A stretch of DNA of 31,011 nt from Nitrospirota bacterium (GTDB taxonomy: Bacteria; Nitrospirota_A; Leptospirillia; Leptospirillales; Leptospirillaceae): positions 1-31,011 of the forward strand of contig JAKCCY010000020.1 in assembly GCA_021838765.1 (NCBI GenBank), given 5' to 3'. This document shows, in pieces, positions 14,442-22,379 of the stretch. Below the pieces are notes generated by a model. The model made no database searches. It worked only from the letters and a program-made list of their open reading frames with translations, and was not told where the DNA came from. Within the stretch, counting starts at the first letter, position 1, and each line of letters opens with the position of its first letter. A program made the position numbers and the translations under genes.

Positions 14442-15287
14442 ATGGAGAAAACCATCACAGATCCCGAAAACCCTGGCGATACCTTCTCCAGGCAGTCCGA
14501 TTCTTACCAGCGAATGGCCTTCGTCACCTCCTACGACGGAAGGACCTTTCACGGATGGCAACGCCAGGAGGCGGACCGGACCATTCAGGGAAGCATCGAA
14601 GACGCGTTCAAGAAGCTTATCGGAATTTCACTCCCCATCACCGGCTCCGGAAGAACCGATGCGGGTGTCAGCGCCCATGGCCAAGTCTTCCACCTGGATA
14701 TTCCCCTGCGGGAGAAACGCCCCTGGACACCGGAGTCTCTTTTAAAAGGCGTTAACCACTTTCTTCCTCCTGAGATCCGTATTCTGTCAGCAGCCGTATC
14801 GCACCGGGATTTTCATGCAAGACATGATGTGGAAAGAAAGATCTACCGTTACCGATTACGGATCGTTCACCCCAAACACCCTCCCGGACCTCTTGATAAC
14901 CCTTTCATCGGTGTTTTTCCGGCACCGATTGATCCAAAACTTCTCAAAATCGCATCATCACTCTTTGTCGGCAAACATGATTTCACCCATTTTACTGTCA
15001 GAAAGTCTCTTCCTCCCCAAACACAACGAACGATAGACACCATCTTATGGGAGGAGTGTGGATGCGACTACCAGATATGGATTTCAGGCAAAGGGTTCTT
15101 GCACATGATGATCCGCTTTGTCGTCGGGGCCATCATTGACGTTGCGAGCGGGAAAAGAGCACCCGAAGAGATTGAAACACTTCTCCATCCCGGATCACCT
15201 TCTCCGGTCAGATGCCTTCACCCTGCCCCCCCGGAAGGGCTTTCCCTCATCCGGGTGCTTTATGGAAAAAGGGATCCATTTCACTGA
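14442..15287 (+). CDS. truA: tRNA pseudouridine synthase TruA
   Basis: 281 residues. It converts uridines 38-40 in the tRNA anticodon arm to pseudouridine. The catalytic motif SGRTDAGVSAHGQ holds Asp73. Other family markers are YDGRTFHGWQRQ, DFHARHDVERKIYRYRL, HDFTHFTV and GKGFLHMMIRFVVG. The ATG at 14442 has only a distant GGGG upstream; ATG 14514, next to the first conserved strand, is possible but has no ribosome-binding site. The preceding 177 nt hold an inverted repeat (CGGTCT 14365-14370, AGACCG 14392-14397) and a poorly spaced TTGACA/CATAAT pair. Confidence 0.93.
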   Translation: MEKTITDPENPGDTFSRQSDSYQRMAFVTSYDGRTFHGWQRQEADRTIQGSIEDAFKKLIGISLPITGSGRTDAGVSAHGQVFHLDIPLREKRPWTPESLLKGVNHFLPPEIRILSAAVSHRDFHARHDVERKIYRYRLRIVHPKHPPGPLDNPFIGVFPAPIDPKLLKIASSLFVGKHDFTHFTVRKSLPPQTQRTIDTILWEECGCDYQIWISGKGFLHMMIRFVVGAIIDVASGKRAPEEIETLLHPGSPSPVRCLHPAPPEGLSLIRVLYGKRDPFH

Positions 15288-15346
15288 AGTCCCTCTCGCA
15301 GAAAAAAAATAGGTCCGAATCCAGGAGTCTCAGCATATCCAGGGAA

Positions 15347-15375
15347 TTGGCTTTTTTAAAAAATTCATTTAAAAT
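15347..15375 (+). promoter_or_regulatory. Sigma-70 promoter with AT-rich spacer
   Basis: TTGGCT (15347-15352), a 17-bp A/T-rich spacer and TAAAAT (15370-15375) lie about 60 bp before the orphan gene at 15437. The AT content is well above that of the surroundings. Confidence 0.6.
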
Positions 15376-15436
15376 ACCTTTTAATCACCGGGAAGGATCA
15401 CCACCTTGGATCAAATCACAACATAAAGGGGAACAG

Positions 15437-15832
15437 ATGGGATTATTTTCTTTCTTGAAAAAAGCAGCTCCGGAAAAAATCGTTGCCCAGTCCGAACCAT
15501 TATCCGATGAAAAGATCCTGAAGGAGGCATGGAAGGCAGGAAGATACTCTCCGGCAAACTCCCAGTGCTCCCCGAATTACATCGATCAATGGGTTCTCAA
15601 CAACCAGGCGACTTATCAAAGTGTCGCCACTCATTTTTTCGAACGATTTCCTGTCCGCCAAGACTTGTACAAAGCGGTTTTTCTCGAAATGTACAGGGGT
15701 TTTTCCGATATGGTGCTCGCGGAACCGGAGATTGAGCATTGTGCTTATCGTCTCGAAAACCCGGAAGCGCTCAAGGTTGCCCGAAGAATCTTCGAAGGTG
15801 TTGCCGGAGAGTATGGGATTTCTCTCAACTGA
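15437..15832 (+). CDS. Orphan cytoplasmic protein, function unknown
   Basis: A 131-residue protein starting MGLFSFLKKAAPEK, with AAGGGGAAC upstream of the ATG. The open frame extends further upstream but the promoter lies inside that stretch, so 15437 is preferred. It is predicted mostly helical (RFPVRQDLYKAVFLEMYRGF, then PEALKVARRIFEGVAGEYG). Two cysteines (in SQCSPN and EHCAY) are far apart. I see no known domain. It stands alone between truA and the ODP gene, with its own promoter and a hairpin downstream. Confidence 0.65.
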   Translation: MGLFSFLKKAAPEKIVAQSEPLSDEKILKEAWKAGRYSPANSQCSPNYIDQWVLNNQATYQSVATHFFERFPVRQDLYKAVFLEMYRGFSDMVLAEPEIEHCAYRLENPEALKVARRIFEGVAGEYGISLN

Positions 15833-15883
15833 CTGTGCTCTCTCCGGGTAAACCCTGGATCTCTTTCAACCGATAGGATTACC

Positions 15884-15918
15884 ATGGAGGGAGGGGGTAT
15901 CAACGCCCCTCCTTCCAT
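15884..15918 (+). terminator. Long GC-rich hairpin
   Basis: A 13-bp stem with one G-U pair (15884-15896 with 15906-15918) and a short loop. It lies about 50 nt after the orphan gene and before the promoter of the ODP gene. There is no T tract on either strand, so it may act with Rho or as a 3' end stabiliser. Confidence 0.5.
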
Positions 15919-15937
15919 CATAAAATCATTCAATCAA

Positions 15938-15966
15938 TTGACAACCGGTTATTGATCAGCCATGAT
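15938..15966 (+). promoter_or_regulatory. Sigma-70 promoter for the ODP/chemoreceptor pair
   Basis: Perfect TTGACA (15938-15943), a 17-bp spacer and CATGAT (15961-15966, four of six consensus bases), 66 bp before the ODP start. Confidence 0.6.
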
Positions 15967-16031
15967 CCGGGCGAAAAGGGAGTTGTTTTTACTTCCCCGT
16001 TTCCTTACCCCACTTGATCGGAGAAAGACAA

Positions 16032-16778
16032 ATGGCCTTTGAAACACTCTATGAATCGGCAAATCACAAGTTTCTGTGGCTGGGAAAGGATGAGTCCGGT
16101 CTTGAAGAAGGTGTTCAGTCCAATCAGTACCTGATCATCGATGGCGGCAAAGGCCTTCTCATCGATCCAGGCGGGTTTGGGGTCTTTGCCCGGGTTCTGG
16201 TGAACATTTCACAGATCCTCGATCCTGCTGATATCAAGGATATTTTCCTTTGCCACCAGGACCCCGATGTCGGGGGCGGACTTGCATCATGGTTTGAGAT
16301 GACTCCGGCAGTCGTTCATGTCTCGGAGCTCTGGATTCGATTTCTCATTCATTTTGGAGTCAATGACCTGACGCGCTTCAAGGGTATTCCCGATAGCGGC
16401 GGCTCGCTCACTCTTGCCTCCGGACGCAAGGTCGAGTTCATCCCTGCCCATTTTCTCCACTCCCCAGGGAACTTTCATCTTTTCGACCATGAATCCGGAA
16501 TTCTGTTTACGGGAGACATTGGCGCGGCTGTTTACCCAAAAGGGAGAACCCCCTTGTTTGTGGAAAACTTTGAAGAGCATGTTACCTATATGGAAGGATT
16601 CCACTCAAGATATATCGGAACAAACAAGGCGATCGCCATCTGGCTTCAGAAAGCCCGGAGACTTCCGGTCAAGATGATTGCACCCCAGCATGGATCAATT
16701 TTCAAGGATGAAATGGTCGGAAAGTTTTTTGACTGGATCGCCGGAATTCGGTGCGGATTTGATGTCATGAATCTCTGA
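16032..16778 (+). CDS. ODP-type di-iron metallo-beta-lactamase-fold protein
   Basis: A 248-residue protein with the fold of the flavodiiron N-terminal domain but no flavodoxin part. Probable metal ligands, all visible, are His75, Asp77 and Asp79 ([10 protein letters not shown]), His143 (FLHSPGN), Asp162 (FTGDIG) and His220 (APQHGSIF). The usual HxExDH is here HQDPDV. The start [21 protein letters not shown] is typical of this group. In Treponema denticola a related protein, ODP, binds iron and oxygen and signals to a soluble chemoreceptor encoded nearby. Here a soluble chemoreceptor starts 10 nt downstream, so I infer the same role. GGAGA lies before ATG 16032. A detoxifying oxygen or NO reductase is less likely without a flavin partner. 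Confidence 0.8.
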   Translation: MAFETLYESANHKFLWLGKDESGLEEGVQSNQYLIIDGGKGLLIDPGGFGVFARVLVNISQILDPADIKDIFLCHQDPDVGGGLASWFEMTPAVVHVSELWIRFLIHFGVNDLTRFKGIPDSGGSLTLASGRKVEFIPAHFLHSPGNFHLFDHESGILFTGDIGAAVYPKGRTPLFVENFEEHVTYMEGFHSRYIGTNKAIAIWLQKARRLPVKMIAPQHGSIFKDEMVGKFFDWIAGIRCGFDVMNL

Positions 16779-16788
16779 GGGGGAAAAA

Positions 16789-17475
16789 ATGGCCTTAAGA
16801 AACGCTGACCAATCGCTCACGCTCTCCCGGGAGAATGCCGACTCGGTCGTTCATCACCTGGGAGAGTCCATGACGAACATGTCCTTTCTCAGGAACTACA
16901 TAACCCAGTTTGAAGAGGTCAAGAGCCTGAACGATGCCAATGTTTCGGCACTGGCCTCCGTCCTCGAACAATACCAGGAAAAAGTCGATACGGAGGAGAT
17001 TGTCTCCGAAGGAAAAGCCGTTTTGGAAAACCTTCATAAATTCCGGAACGTGCTGGGCGACATCTCCGGCATTGGTCGAGAGATCAAGGAAATCTCAACC
17101 CAGGTGAATCTTCTGTCGATCAACGCAGCAATCGAGGCCGCCCACGCAAAAGAAGCAGGACGGGGCTTTGCTGTCGTCGCGGAAGAGATCAAAAAGCTTT
17201 CCGACAGAACACGAAAATCGGTCGAAGAAATCGACCGCACTATCGGATCCATCCGTATTGAGCTTCAGACAGTGACCGAAAACATGACTGCGTTAAATGG
17301 CAGAATGGGTGATATTCAGCAGTTCGGCACGATGATTGAAGTGCAGATCCAGAAAATGAAGGAGTCCATGGGAGGATCGATTTTAAAGCGCCTCATCGAC
17401 ATCGCGGTCAGGCGTCAGGATTCCATCTTCTCATCCTTCAAATCCGCGATCAAAAAACTCTCCGGCACAGCCTGA
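16789..17475 (+). CDS. Minimal soluble chemoreceptor (MCP signalling domain)
   Basis: A 228-residue protein made almost only of an MCP signalling helix pair. The conserved kinase-control tip is at about 100-140: [40 protein letters not shown] and SVEEID. There is no transmembrane segment, HAMP or obvious ligand-binding domain. The first 90 residues are helical with heptad-like spacing; the C-terminal part (about 195-228) is basic. The ATG has GGGGGAAAA upstream. It probably receives its signal from the ODP protein encoded just before and controls CheA, giving taxis toward or away from oxygen or ferrous iron. That coupling is an inference from adjacency and the Treponema precedent. Confidence 0.85.
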   Translation: MALRNADQSLTLSRENADSVVHHLGESMTNMSFLRNYITQFEEVKSLNDANVSALASVLEQYQEKVDTEEIVSEGKAVLENLHKFRNVLGDISGIGREIKEISTQVNLLSINAAIEAAHAKEAGRGFAVVAEEIKKLSDRTRKSVEEIDRTIGSIRIELQTVTENMTALNGRMGDIQQFGTMIEVQIQKMKESMGGSILKRLIDIAVRRQDSIFSSFKSAIKKLSGTA

Positions 17476-17489
17476 TCCCGGTCAGGCTG
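17468..17489. terminator. Symmetric hairpin containing both convergent stop codons
   Basis: Perfect 8-bp stem CAGCCTGA/TCAGGCTG with a 6-nt loop. The left arm ends with the TGA of the chemoreceptor gene and the right arm starts with the complement of the TGA of the DUF971 gene. No T run follows on either side, so termination would be weak or factor-aided. Confidence 0.45.
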
Positions 17490-17796
17490 CCTTGCAGAGA
17501 GCGCACGGACAGATCTTCCGGAGAAGATCAAAAGAGTAGACACCGGTCTGGTGTCCATCGCTGAAGTGGATCGAAATGGCATAGTTGCCAACCGGGCTAA
17601 CCGAGACGGGCCTGATATCAGGAGAGATTTTCCCAGGCGGGATCAGCTTCTCGCCAGTCCACTCGTGGATACACTCCGCACACTGGCAATTTTCCCTCAG
17701 ATACGCATTGCTGTAGATACTTTCATGGTCGTCCTGCCACAGGATCCTCACAGCTCTTCCCTCATGTGGCATCACTTCTTTCGGAACCGGTTTCAT
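17482..17796 (-). CDS. DUF971-domain protein
   Basis: A 104-residue DUF971 protein, the domain also found at the N-terminus of gamma-butyrobetaine hydroxylase and fused to some Mrp proteins. Family features are VRILWQDDHESIYSNAYLRENC, VGNYAISIHFSDGHQTGVYSFDLLRKIC and an end rich in cysteines (NCQCAEC and CPCALC). The cysteines suggest metal binding. AGGAGG is six bases before the ATG at 17796; the frame is open upstream but without ribosome-binding site. With Mrp in the same window, an Fe-S related function is plausible but unproven. Confidence 0.85.
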   Translation of the reverse strand: MKPVPKEVMPHEGRAVRILWQDDHESIYSNAYLRENCQCAECIHEWTGEKLIPPGKISPDIRPVSVSPVGNYAISIHFSDGHQTGVYSFDLLRKICPCALCKAA

Positions 17797-17817
17797 CTGA
17801 ATCCTCCTCTTTATGCT

Positions 17818-17847
17818 ATTGTATGGGGAAAGGCCATGGATCCTCAA
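17818..17847 (-). promoter_or_regulatory. Possible promoter for the DUF971 gene
   Basis: On the minus strand TTGAGG (17847-17842), an 18-bp spacer and TACAAT (17823-17818), followed closely by the AGGAGG ribosome-binding site. The predicted leader would be short. Confidence 0.45.
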
Positions 17848-17892
17848 GGACAGGGGTGACTCGCCCGGCAAAACGCACCGGACTAAACAGGA

Positions 17893-18495
17893 TCAACCGA
17901 AAAGGCGCACCGCGATTGAAGCAACATGTCCCCCCTGGAATCTGGCAATGGCCTTCTCCCTCTGGCTTGGGGTCCTTGATCCATCACCACCGGCGATTGT
18001 TCCGGCTCCATAAGGCGACCCCCCTGTTACCTCGGTGGAGCCGGACAGCTCAGGACAGCTGTAGGGAACACCCACAACCACCATTCCATGATGAAAAAGG
18101 GTTGTATGAAATGAAGCGATCGTTGTTTCATGTCCGCCATGCTGGCTGGCAGTGCTGACAAAAACGCTTCCAACTTTCCCGATCAGTCCGCCATTGGCCC
18201 AGATCTCTCCCGTCTGGTCAAGAAATGTCCGCATCTGGGAGCACATGTTTCCGAACCTCGTCGGGGTTCCAAAAATAACAGCGTCATAGAGGGAAAGCTC
18301 CCCGGGAGATGCGACCTCATATGGAGACTCGGTCAGGCCTCCGATTTCCTGGAGTGTCTCATCGGCCATCGTTTCAGGAACCCGCTTGATCGATACGTTC
18401 GCGCGACTGACTTCCTCCGCGCCTTTGGCCACCTCCTCCGCCAGAGTCTGGACATGTCCCCAGGTGCTGTAGAAAAGAACCAGGATTTTTGCCAT
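17893..18495 (-). CDS. wrbA: NAD(P)H:quinone oxidoreductase, WrbA type
   Basis: A 200-residue flavodoxin-like enzyme that reduces quinones by two electrons using FMN and NAD(P)H, protecting against semiquinone and oxidative stress. The FMN phosphate loop [18 protein letters not shown] is at the start. The WrbA signatures [21 protein letters not shown] and [15 protein letters not shown] follow, and [13 protein letters not shown] is the conserved C-terminal segment. The length matches the family. ATG 18495 overlaps the gpsA stop as TGATG, so the two genes are co-translated. Confidence 0.93.
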   Translation of the reverse strand: MAKILVLFYSTWGHVQTLAEEVAKGAEEVSRANVSIKRVPETMADETLQEIGGLTESPYEVASPGELSLYDAVIFGTPTRFGNMCSQMRTFLDQTGEIWANGGLIGKVGSVFVSTASQHGGHETTIASFHTTLFHHGMVVVGVPYSCPELSGSTEVTGGSPYGAGTIAGGDGSRTPSQREKAIARFQGGHVASIAVRLFG

Positions 18496-19532
18496 CAAAA
18501 TTCTTCCTCATCCTTCATCGGTCGATCCATGATGTCCCGCAGAACATCCACCAGCGTTGCTCCTTCATACAAAAGGCGGTATACGGCCCTCGTCACCGGA
18601 AGATCGACCCCGTGCCTCATTGCAAGCATGTGTGCAGACTGGGCAGTGGTCACCCCTTCCGCAACCTGCCCCAGGTCCCGAAGAATGTCGGGAAGTTTTT
18701 CTCCCCTTCCCAGACGGACCCCCACGGTCCGGTTGCGGCTCTGCTCTCCCGTTGCAGTGAGGTACAGATCCCCGACACCGCCAAGACCGGAAAATGTTGT
18801 CGCTTTTGCTCCGAGGGCGACTCCCAGGCGCGTCATTTCGGCCAGTCCCCTGGTTAGAAGGGCAGCTCTTGAGTTCGCACCCAGCCCCATCCCATCAGAG
18901 ATTCCTGCAGCAAGAGCGATGACATTTTTCAGGGCACCGCATATTTCGAGCCCCTTGACATCCGTCCTGGTATAGACCTTGAAACAGTTTGTGTTGAACA
19001 AAAGCTGTATCTCTTTTGCCATCGTCTGGGAGTGACTTGCGACAACAACAGCCGTCGGAGAACTTCGGACAACTTCCCTGGCAAAAGACGGTCCGGACAG
19101 AACAGCATAATGATCAGGGTTCGATGAGTAGCACTCCGAAACGATCTCGGAGACCATCCGGAGTGATCCCTGCTCGATTCCCTTTGTCCCGCTGACAATC
19201 GGCAGACGGCTCTCTCCCAATGCCGACAGGCTCTCCATCGTGGCCCGAACCCCCTGGCAAGGGATCGCCAGGACAATAAAGTTTGCCGCCTCAAGGGACT
19301 CCCGAAGGTTTGAAGAAACAACCAGACTCTCCGGAAAAATGGCTCCGGGCAGATAAACCCTGTTCTCCCTGTCTGACGCAATCATCGCGCACAAGGTCTC
19401 ATCCCTGACCCACAAGGTTACAGGAAGCCCCTTTGACGCCAGGTGAAACGCGAGGGCCGTCCCCCACGATCCGCCCCCGAGAACCAGGGGCCTGGCCGGT
19501 TTGCCCAGAAACAAAGGATCCTTATCCACCAA
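18495..19532 (-). CDS. gpsA: Glycerol-3-phosphate dehydrogenase [NAD(P)+]
   Basis: A 345-residue cytoplasmic enzyme that reduces dihydroxyacetone phosphate to sn-glycerol-3-phosphate, the first step of phospholipid synthesis. The nucleotide-binding start reads [16 protein letters not shown]. The catalytic Lys lies in [20 protein letters not shown], with preceding [24 protein letters not shown] and [21 protein letters not shown] are further signatures. The start is TTG 19532 (GTG 19529 possible), with GGGAG just upstream. It is divergent from serS. Confidence 0.93.
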   Translation of the reverse strand: MVDKDPLFLGKPARPLVLGGGSWGTALAFHLASKGLPVTLWVRDETLCAMIASDRENRVYLPGAIFPESLVVSSNLRESLEAANFIVLAIPCQGVRATMESLSALGESRLPIVSGTKGIEQGSLRMVSEIVSECYSSNPDHYAVLSGPSFAREVVRSSPTAVVVASHSQTMAKEIQLLFNTNCFKVYTRTDVKGLEICGALKNVIALAAGISDGMGLGANSRAALLTRGLAEMTRLGVALGAKATTFSGLGGVGDLYLTATGEQSRNRTVGVRLGRGEKLPDILRDLGQVAEGVTTAQSAHMLAMRHGVDLPVTRAVYRLLYEGATLVDVLRDIMDRPMKDEEEF

Positions 19533-19622
19533 ACGCTCCCTTCATCCAACCATCTCCGGAAAACCGGGATCCAGCCAAGATTCCTGCACCATAATGAAAA
19601 ACACGCTCTTTCCTGTTCCCCA

Positions 19623-19652
19623 TTGTTCCCGCAAAGGCAACAAGTCTACAAT
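19623..19652 (+). promoter_or_regulatory. Possible serS promoter
   Basis: TTGTTC (19623-19628), an 18-bp spacer and TACAAT (19647-19652) lie about 45 bp before the serS start, in the divergent gap with gpsA. Confidence 0.5.
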
Positions 19653-19697
19653 AAGGAAGTCGATTCGATATTTCCAAACCCGGAACCAGGAGAATGC

Positions 19698-20990
19698 ATG
19701 CTCGATAAAAAACGAATCCTACACGAAGAGGAAACCATTCGGGAAGCCCTTGCCTCCCGGGGTCAGAGCCTTGATTTTTCTCCCATCAGGAAACTCGACT
19801 CGGAAATCGGCCAACTGAAGCAGGCTTGGGAAGCCCTTCGGGAAAAGCGAAATCGCCTGGCCCAGGAGATCGGGACCAGAAAACGCAATGGACAGCCGAC
19901 AGAAGACCTCATGGACGAATCCAGAACCGTCAACGAACTGATCTCCAAAGATGAGGGTCTCCTCGCCTCCCTCGAGGCAAAACTGGACGAACTTCTCTGG
20001 ATGATCCCGAACATTCCCGCCTCTGATGTTCCCCGGGGAAAATCAGAGCTTGACAATGTGACGGTCCGGACAGTGGGCACGCCCACCGTCTTTCCATTTG
20101 AACCAAAACCGCACTGGGATCTGGGCCATGAACTCGGGATCATGGATGTTGAACACACAGCCCTTGTCAGCGGGAGCCGTTTTTCGACACTCATCGGTGC
20201 GGGTGCGCGGCTTGAGCGCGCTCTGGCCAACTACATGATCGACCTCCATACTCTTCAAGGCGCCTATACTGAACATTCTGTTCCATTCCTCGTCAGGGAA
20301 GAGGCCCTTCGAGGGACGGGACAGCTTCCGAAGTTCAAGGAAGAACTGTTTTACTGCCCGGAAGACGATCTGTACCTGATCCCCACAGCGGAGGTCCCGC
20401 TGACCAACATGTTCAGGGAATCCATCCTGGACCACGCGTCCCTTCCCATCCGGATGGTTGCCCAGACAGCCTGCTTCAGAAGAGAGGCCGGGGCGGCGGG
20501 AAGAGACTCCAGGGGGCTCATCCGCCAGCACCAGTTTCAGAAGGTCGAACTGGTCTGGATCACCGCCCCGGAGACATCCCGGGACGACCACGAAAGGCTG
20601 ACCTCCGATGCGGAAAAAGTTCTGATCGGCCTGGAGCTTCCTTACAGGGTAGTGGCCCTGTGCACCGGGGATCTCGGATTCTCTTCCTCAAAAACATACG
20701 ATCTTGAAGTCTGGATGCCATCCCAGGAGACCTACCGGGAAATCTCCTCCTGTTCCAACTTTGGAGATTTTCAGGCACGCCGGGCCCAGATCCGCTTCCG
20801 GGACCCAGCCACAAAAAAGACCCGCTTTGCCCATACATTAAACGGGTCGGGGGTGGCCATCGGACGAGCCGTGGCCGCAATCCTGGAAAATGGGCAGAGA
20901 CCGGACGGGTCAGTTGGCATTCCCAAAGCTCTCGTACCCTATATGGGAGGAATGACAGAGATCCTCCCCGCAACGAAAGGACAAAAATGA
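19698..20990 (+). CDS. serS: Seryl-tRNA synthetase
   Basis: A 430-residue class II synthetase that charges tRNA-Ser (and tRNA-Sec). The N-terminal coiled-coil arm (about 25-100) is rich in Glu, Lys and Arg. The catalytic core holds motif 2 QTACFRREAGAAGRDSRGLI followed by RQHQFQKVEL, and the serine-site TAEVPLTNM. Motif 3 is LNGSGVAIGRAVAAILEN. The ATG at 19698 has CAGGAGAATGC upstream; an out-of-frame ATG four bases earlier is ignored. The longer open frame from 19443 runs antisense to gpsA and is not coding. The stop overlaps the next gene as ATGA. Confidence 0.95.
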   Translation: MLDKKRILHEEETIREALASRGQSLDFSPIRKLDSEIGQLKQAWEALREKRNRLAQEIGTRKRNGQPTEDLMDESRTVNELISKDEGLLASLEAKLDELLWMIPNIPASDVPRGKSELDNVTVRTVGTPTVFPFEPKPHWDLGHELGIMDVEHTALVSGSRFSTLIGAGARLERALANYMIDLHTLQGAYTEHSVPFLVREEALRGTGQLPKFKEELFYCPEDDLYLIPTAEVPLTNMFRESILDHASLPIRMVAQTACFRREAGAAGRDSRGLIRQHQFQKVELVWITAPETSRDDHERLTSDAEKVLIGLELPYRVVALCTGDLGFSSSKTYDLEVWMPSQETYREISSCSNFGDFQARRAQIRFRDPATKKTRFAHTLNGSGVAIGRAVAAILENGQRPDGSVGIPKALVPYMGGMTEILPATKGQK

Positions 20991-21361
20991 ACGCCGGGAC
21001 TGAAAAAGAATCTGTTCGGAGTCTTCTGTTTTTCGGAAAGGATTTCATGATCGGGTCGAGAGTTGAAGGAGTCGCCAGAAATCACTCCCTCACCTTCCTG
21101 AGAGCCGATAAAAAGGAATCGCTTCAATCCATTGAACCACCACCCCGCATCGTCCTGTTCGATATTGCGTCAACAGGAGACACCCTCTCGGAAATGGTCG
21201 CCGGACTCAAAAAGACCTATCCGGACACATCCCTTGTCGGACTCGCCTTTCATACCGATGAAGCCTCTCTTCAAAAAGGAAAAGAGTCAGGGTTGCACAC
21301 ATTGATCACCCGATCCCACCTTGTCGACGGGCTCAACCGGATTCTGGAAAAACGGCAATAA
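20987..21361 (+). CDS. Degenerate response-regulator receiver-like protein
   Basis: A 124-residue single-domain protein with a receiver-like pattern: RIVLFDIAST around residues 53-62 places an Asp where the phospho-acceptor would be, followed by helix SEMVAGLKKTYPDTSLVGLA and a short strand HTLITR. The early acidic pair is missing (LLFFGKDF) and the conserved Lys after the fifth strand is replaced (TRSH), so normal phosphorylation is doubtful. It is translationally coupled to serS by an ATGA overlap. Family assignment is tentative. Confidence 0.5.
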   Translation: MNAGTEKESVRSLLFFGKDFMIGSRVEGVARNHSLTFLRADKKESLQSIEPPPRIVLFDIASTGDTLSEMVAGLKKTYPDTSLVGLAFHTDEASLQKGKESGLHTLITRSHLVDGLNRILEKRQ

Positions 21362-21363
21362 CA

Positions 21364-22098
21364 ATGGCTGGCGAGTGTCGATTTGCAAAAAACCCGGCTC
21401 TCTCCTTTTATGCTCTCTTTTTGGCGCTTGCTGTTTCATGGAGTTTGCCGGAACTCGTTCTGGCCTCCCCTGAAACGGTGGACTACCAAAACAGCTTTGA
21501 CTGCAAGGGAAAGATCAGCGATGTGGACCGGGCTATCTCACGCATGTCGCCTGACTACCCTGTCCACAAGGCAAGGCTCCTCATCCTCAAGGCCAGACTC
21601 TACAGGGATCGTCCCGGAAAAAGCAGTCAGACGGAAGGACTTCTCGCCCTGAAGCAAGCGCGTCTCATTGCCGAGAATCTCAGGAAAAGTCATGAAAAAG
21701 ATCCTGACGTATGGGTTCTTCTGGGAGAGACAGACCTTATCAGAACCCAATACCAGGGATTTCCTGGCGGGATGCGTTACGCTTCGAGATCACGGAAGGA
21801 AATCACCAGAGCCCTCGAACTCTCCCCGAAAGATCCGCGTGCCCATTTTACGCGCGCAATGGAATATTACTTCAAACCATGGTTTGTGGGAGGATCAAAG
21901 AAAAAAGCCCTGGAGCATTTTCAGGAAGCACTCGCCGCCAATCCACAGAACCCCCGTTATATCTCATGGGTTGGGCTTGCTCTCCTGTCCATGCACCATC
22001 CCCGTCAGGGACGAATCATGATCGACCGGGCAGCATCCATGTGTCCGGGGAACCCCATTTACCGCCGGCGGGCTATTACGGAAAAGCCCCGCGGCTGA
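21364..22098 (+). CDS. Exported TPR-like protein
   Basis: A 244-residue predicted periplasmic protein. The signal peptide (about 1-35) has core FYALFLALAVSW and a likely cleavage at LAS-P. The mature part is helical with TPR-like units: KDPDVWVLLGETDLIRTQYQ, then SRKEITRALELSPKDPRAHFTRAMEYY, ALEHFQEALAANPQNPRYIS and a final unit ending DRAASMCPGNPIYRR. It probably serves as an envelope scaffold; partners are unknown. It starts 2 nt after the preceding stop. No clear ribosome-binding site is seen, so coupling is likely. Confidence 0.7.
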   Translation: MAGECRFAKNPALSFYALFLALAVSWSLPELVLASPETVDYQNSFDCKGKISDVDRAISRMSPDYPVHKARLLILKARLYRDRPGKSSQTEGLLALKQARLIAENLRKSHEKDPDVWVLLGETDLIRTQYQGFPGGMRYASRSRKEITRALELSPKDPRAHFTRAMEYYFKPWFVGGSKKKALEHFQEALAANPQNPRYISWVGLALLSMHHPRQGRIMIDRAASMCPGNPIYRRRAITEKPRG

Positions 22099-22112
22099 AA
22101 ACAGGAAGTGTT

Positions 22113-22379
22113 ATGATCGACGATCCGGATATCAGGACAAGAATCTTTCTCCGCTTCTCCGACCGGGCATCCCATCGGGACCACCCCGAGTGGGGAGAAG
22201 GGAAAGTTATCCATCTATCGACATCAACCCTTCCCGGAGGAGCTGCCTACGTTCGGATCCTCTTTGATGACGGAGAAGAGCGGACATTCAACAACGATCT
22301 GAACGACACCCGATGCGCCTACTACATGGGACTCGTCAAGATCATCAAAGGACCAGGAGGCATCTTATTCCAGAGATAA
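22113..22379 (+). CDS. Small DUF3553-like protein
   Basis: An 88-residue basic/acidic protein with the pattern [12 protein letters not shown], then [16 protein letters not shown], which resembles the small SH3-like DUF3553 fold found alone and at the ends of some UvrD/PcrA helicases and CarD-like proteins. AGGAAG lies about five bases before the ATG. Its last 13 nt overlap the proposed ATT start of hflX, and its coding sequence supplies the hflX ribosome-binding site. Confidence 0.65.
   Translation: MIDDPDIRTRIFLRFSDRASHRDHPEWGEGKVIHLSTSTLPGGAAYVRILFDDGEERTFNNDLNDTRCAYYMGLVKIIKGPGGILFQR
22355..22369 (+). promoter_or_regulatory. Ribosome-binding site and ATT start of hflX
   Basis: AGGAGG (22355-22360) and, after six bases, ATT (22367-22369). 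This gives an HflX start of [18 protein letters not shown], which agrees with the N-terminus I recall for related HflX proteins. No ATG, GTG or TTG lies in frame nearby with a ribosome-binding site. Confidence 0.6.
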
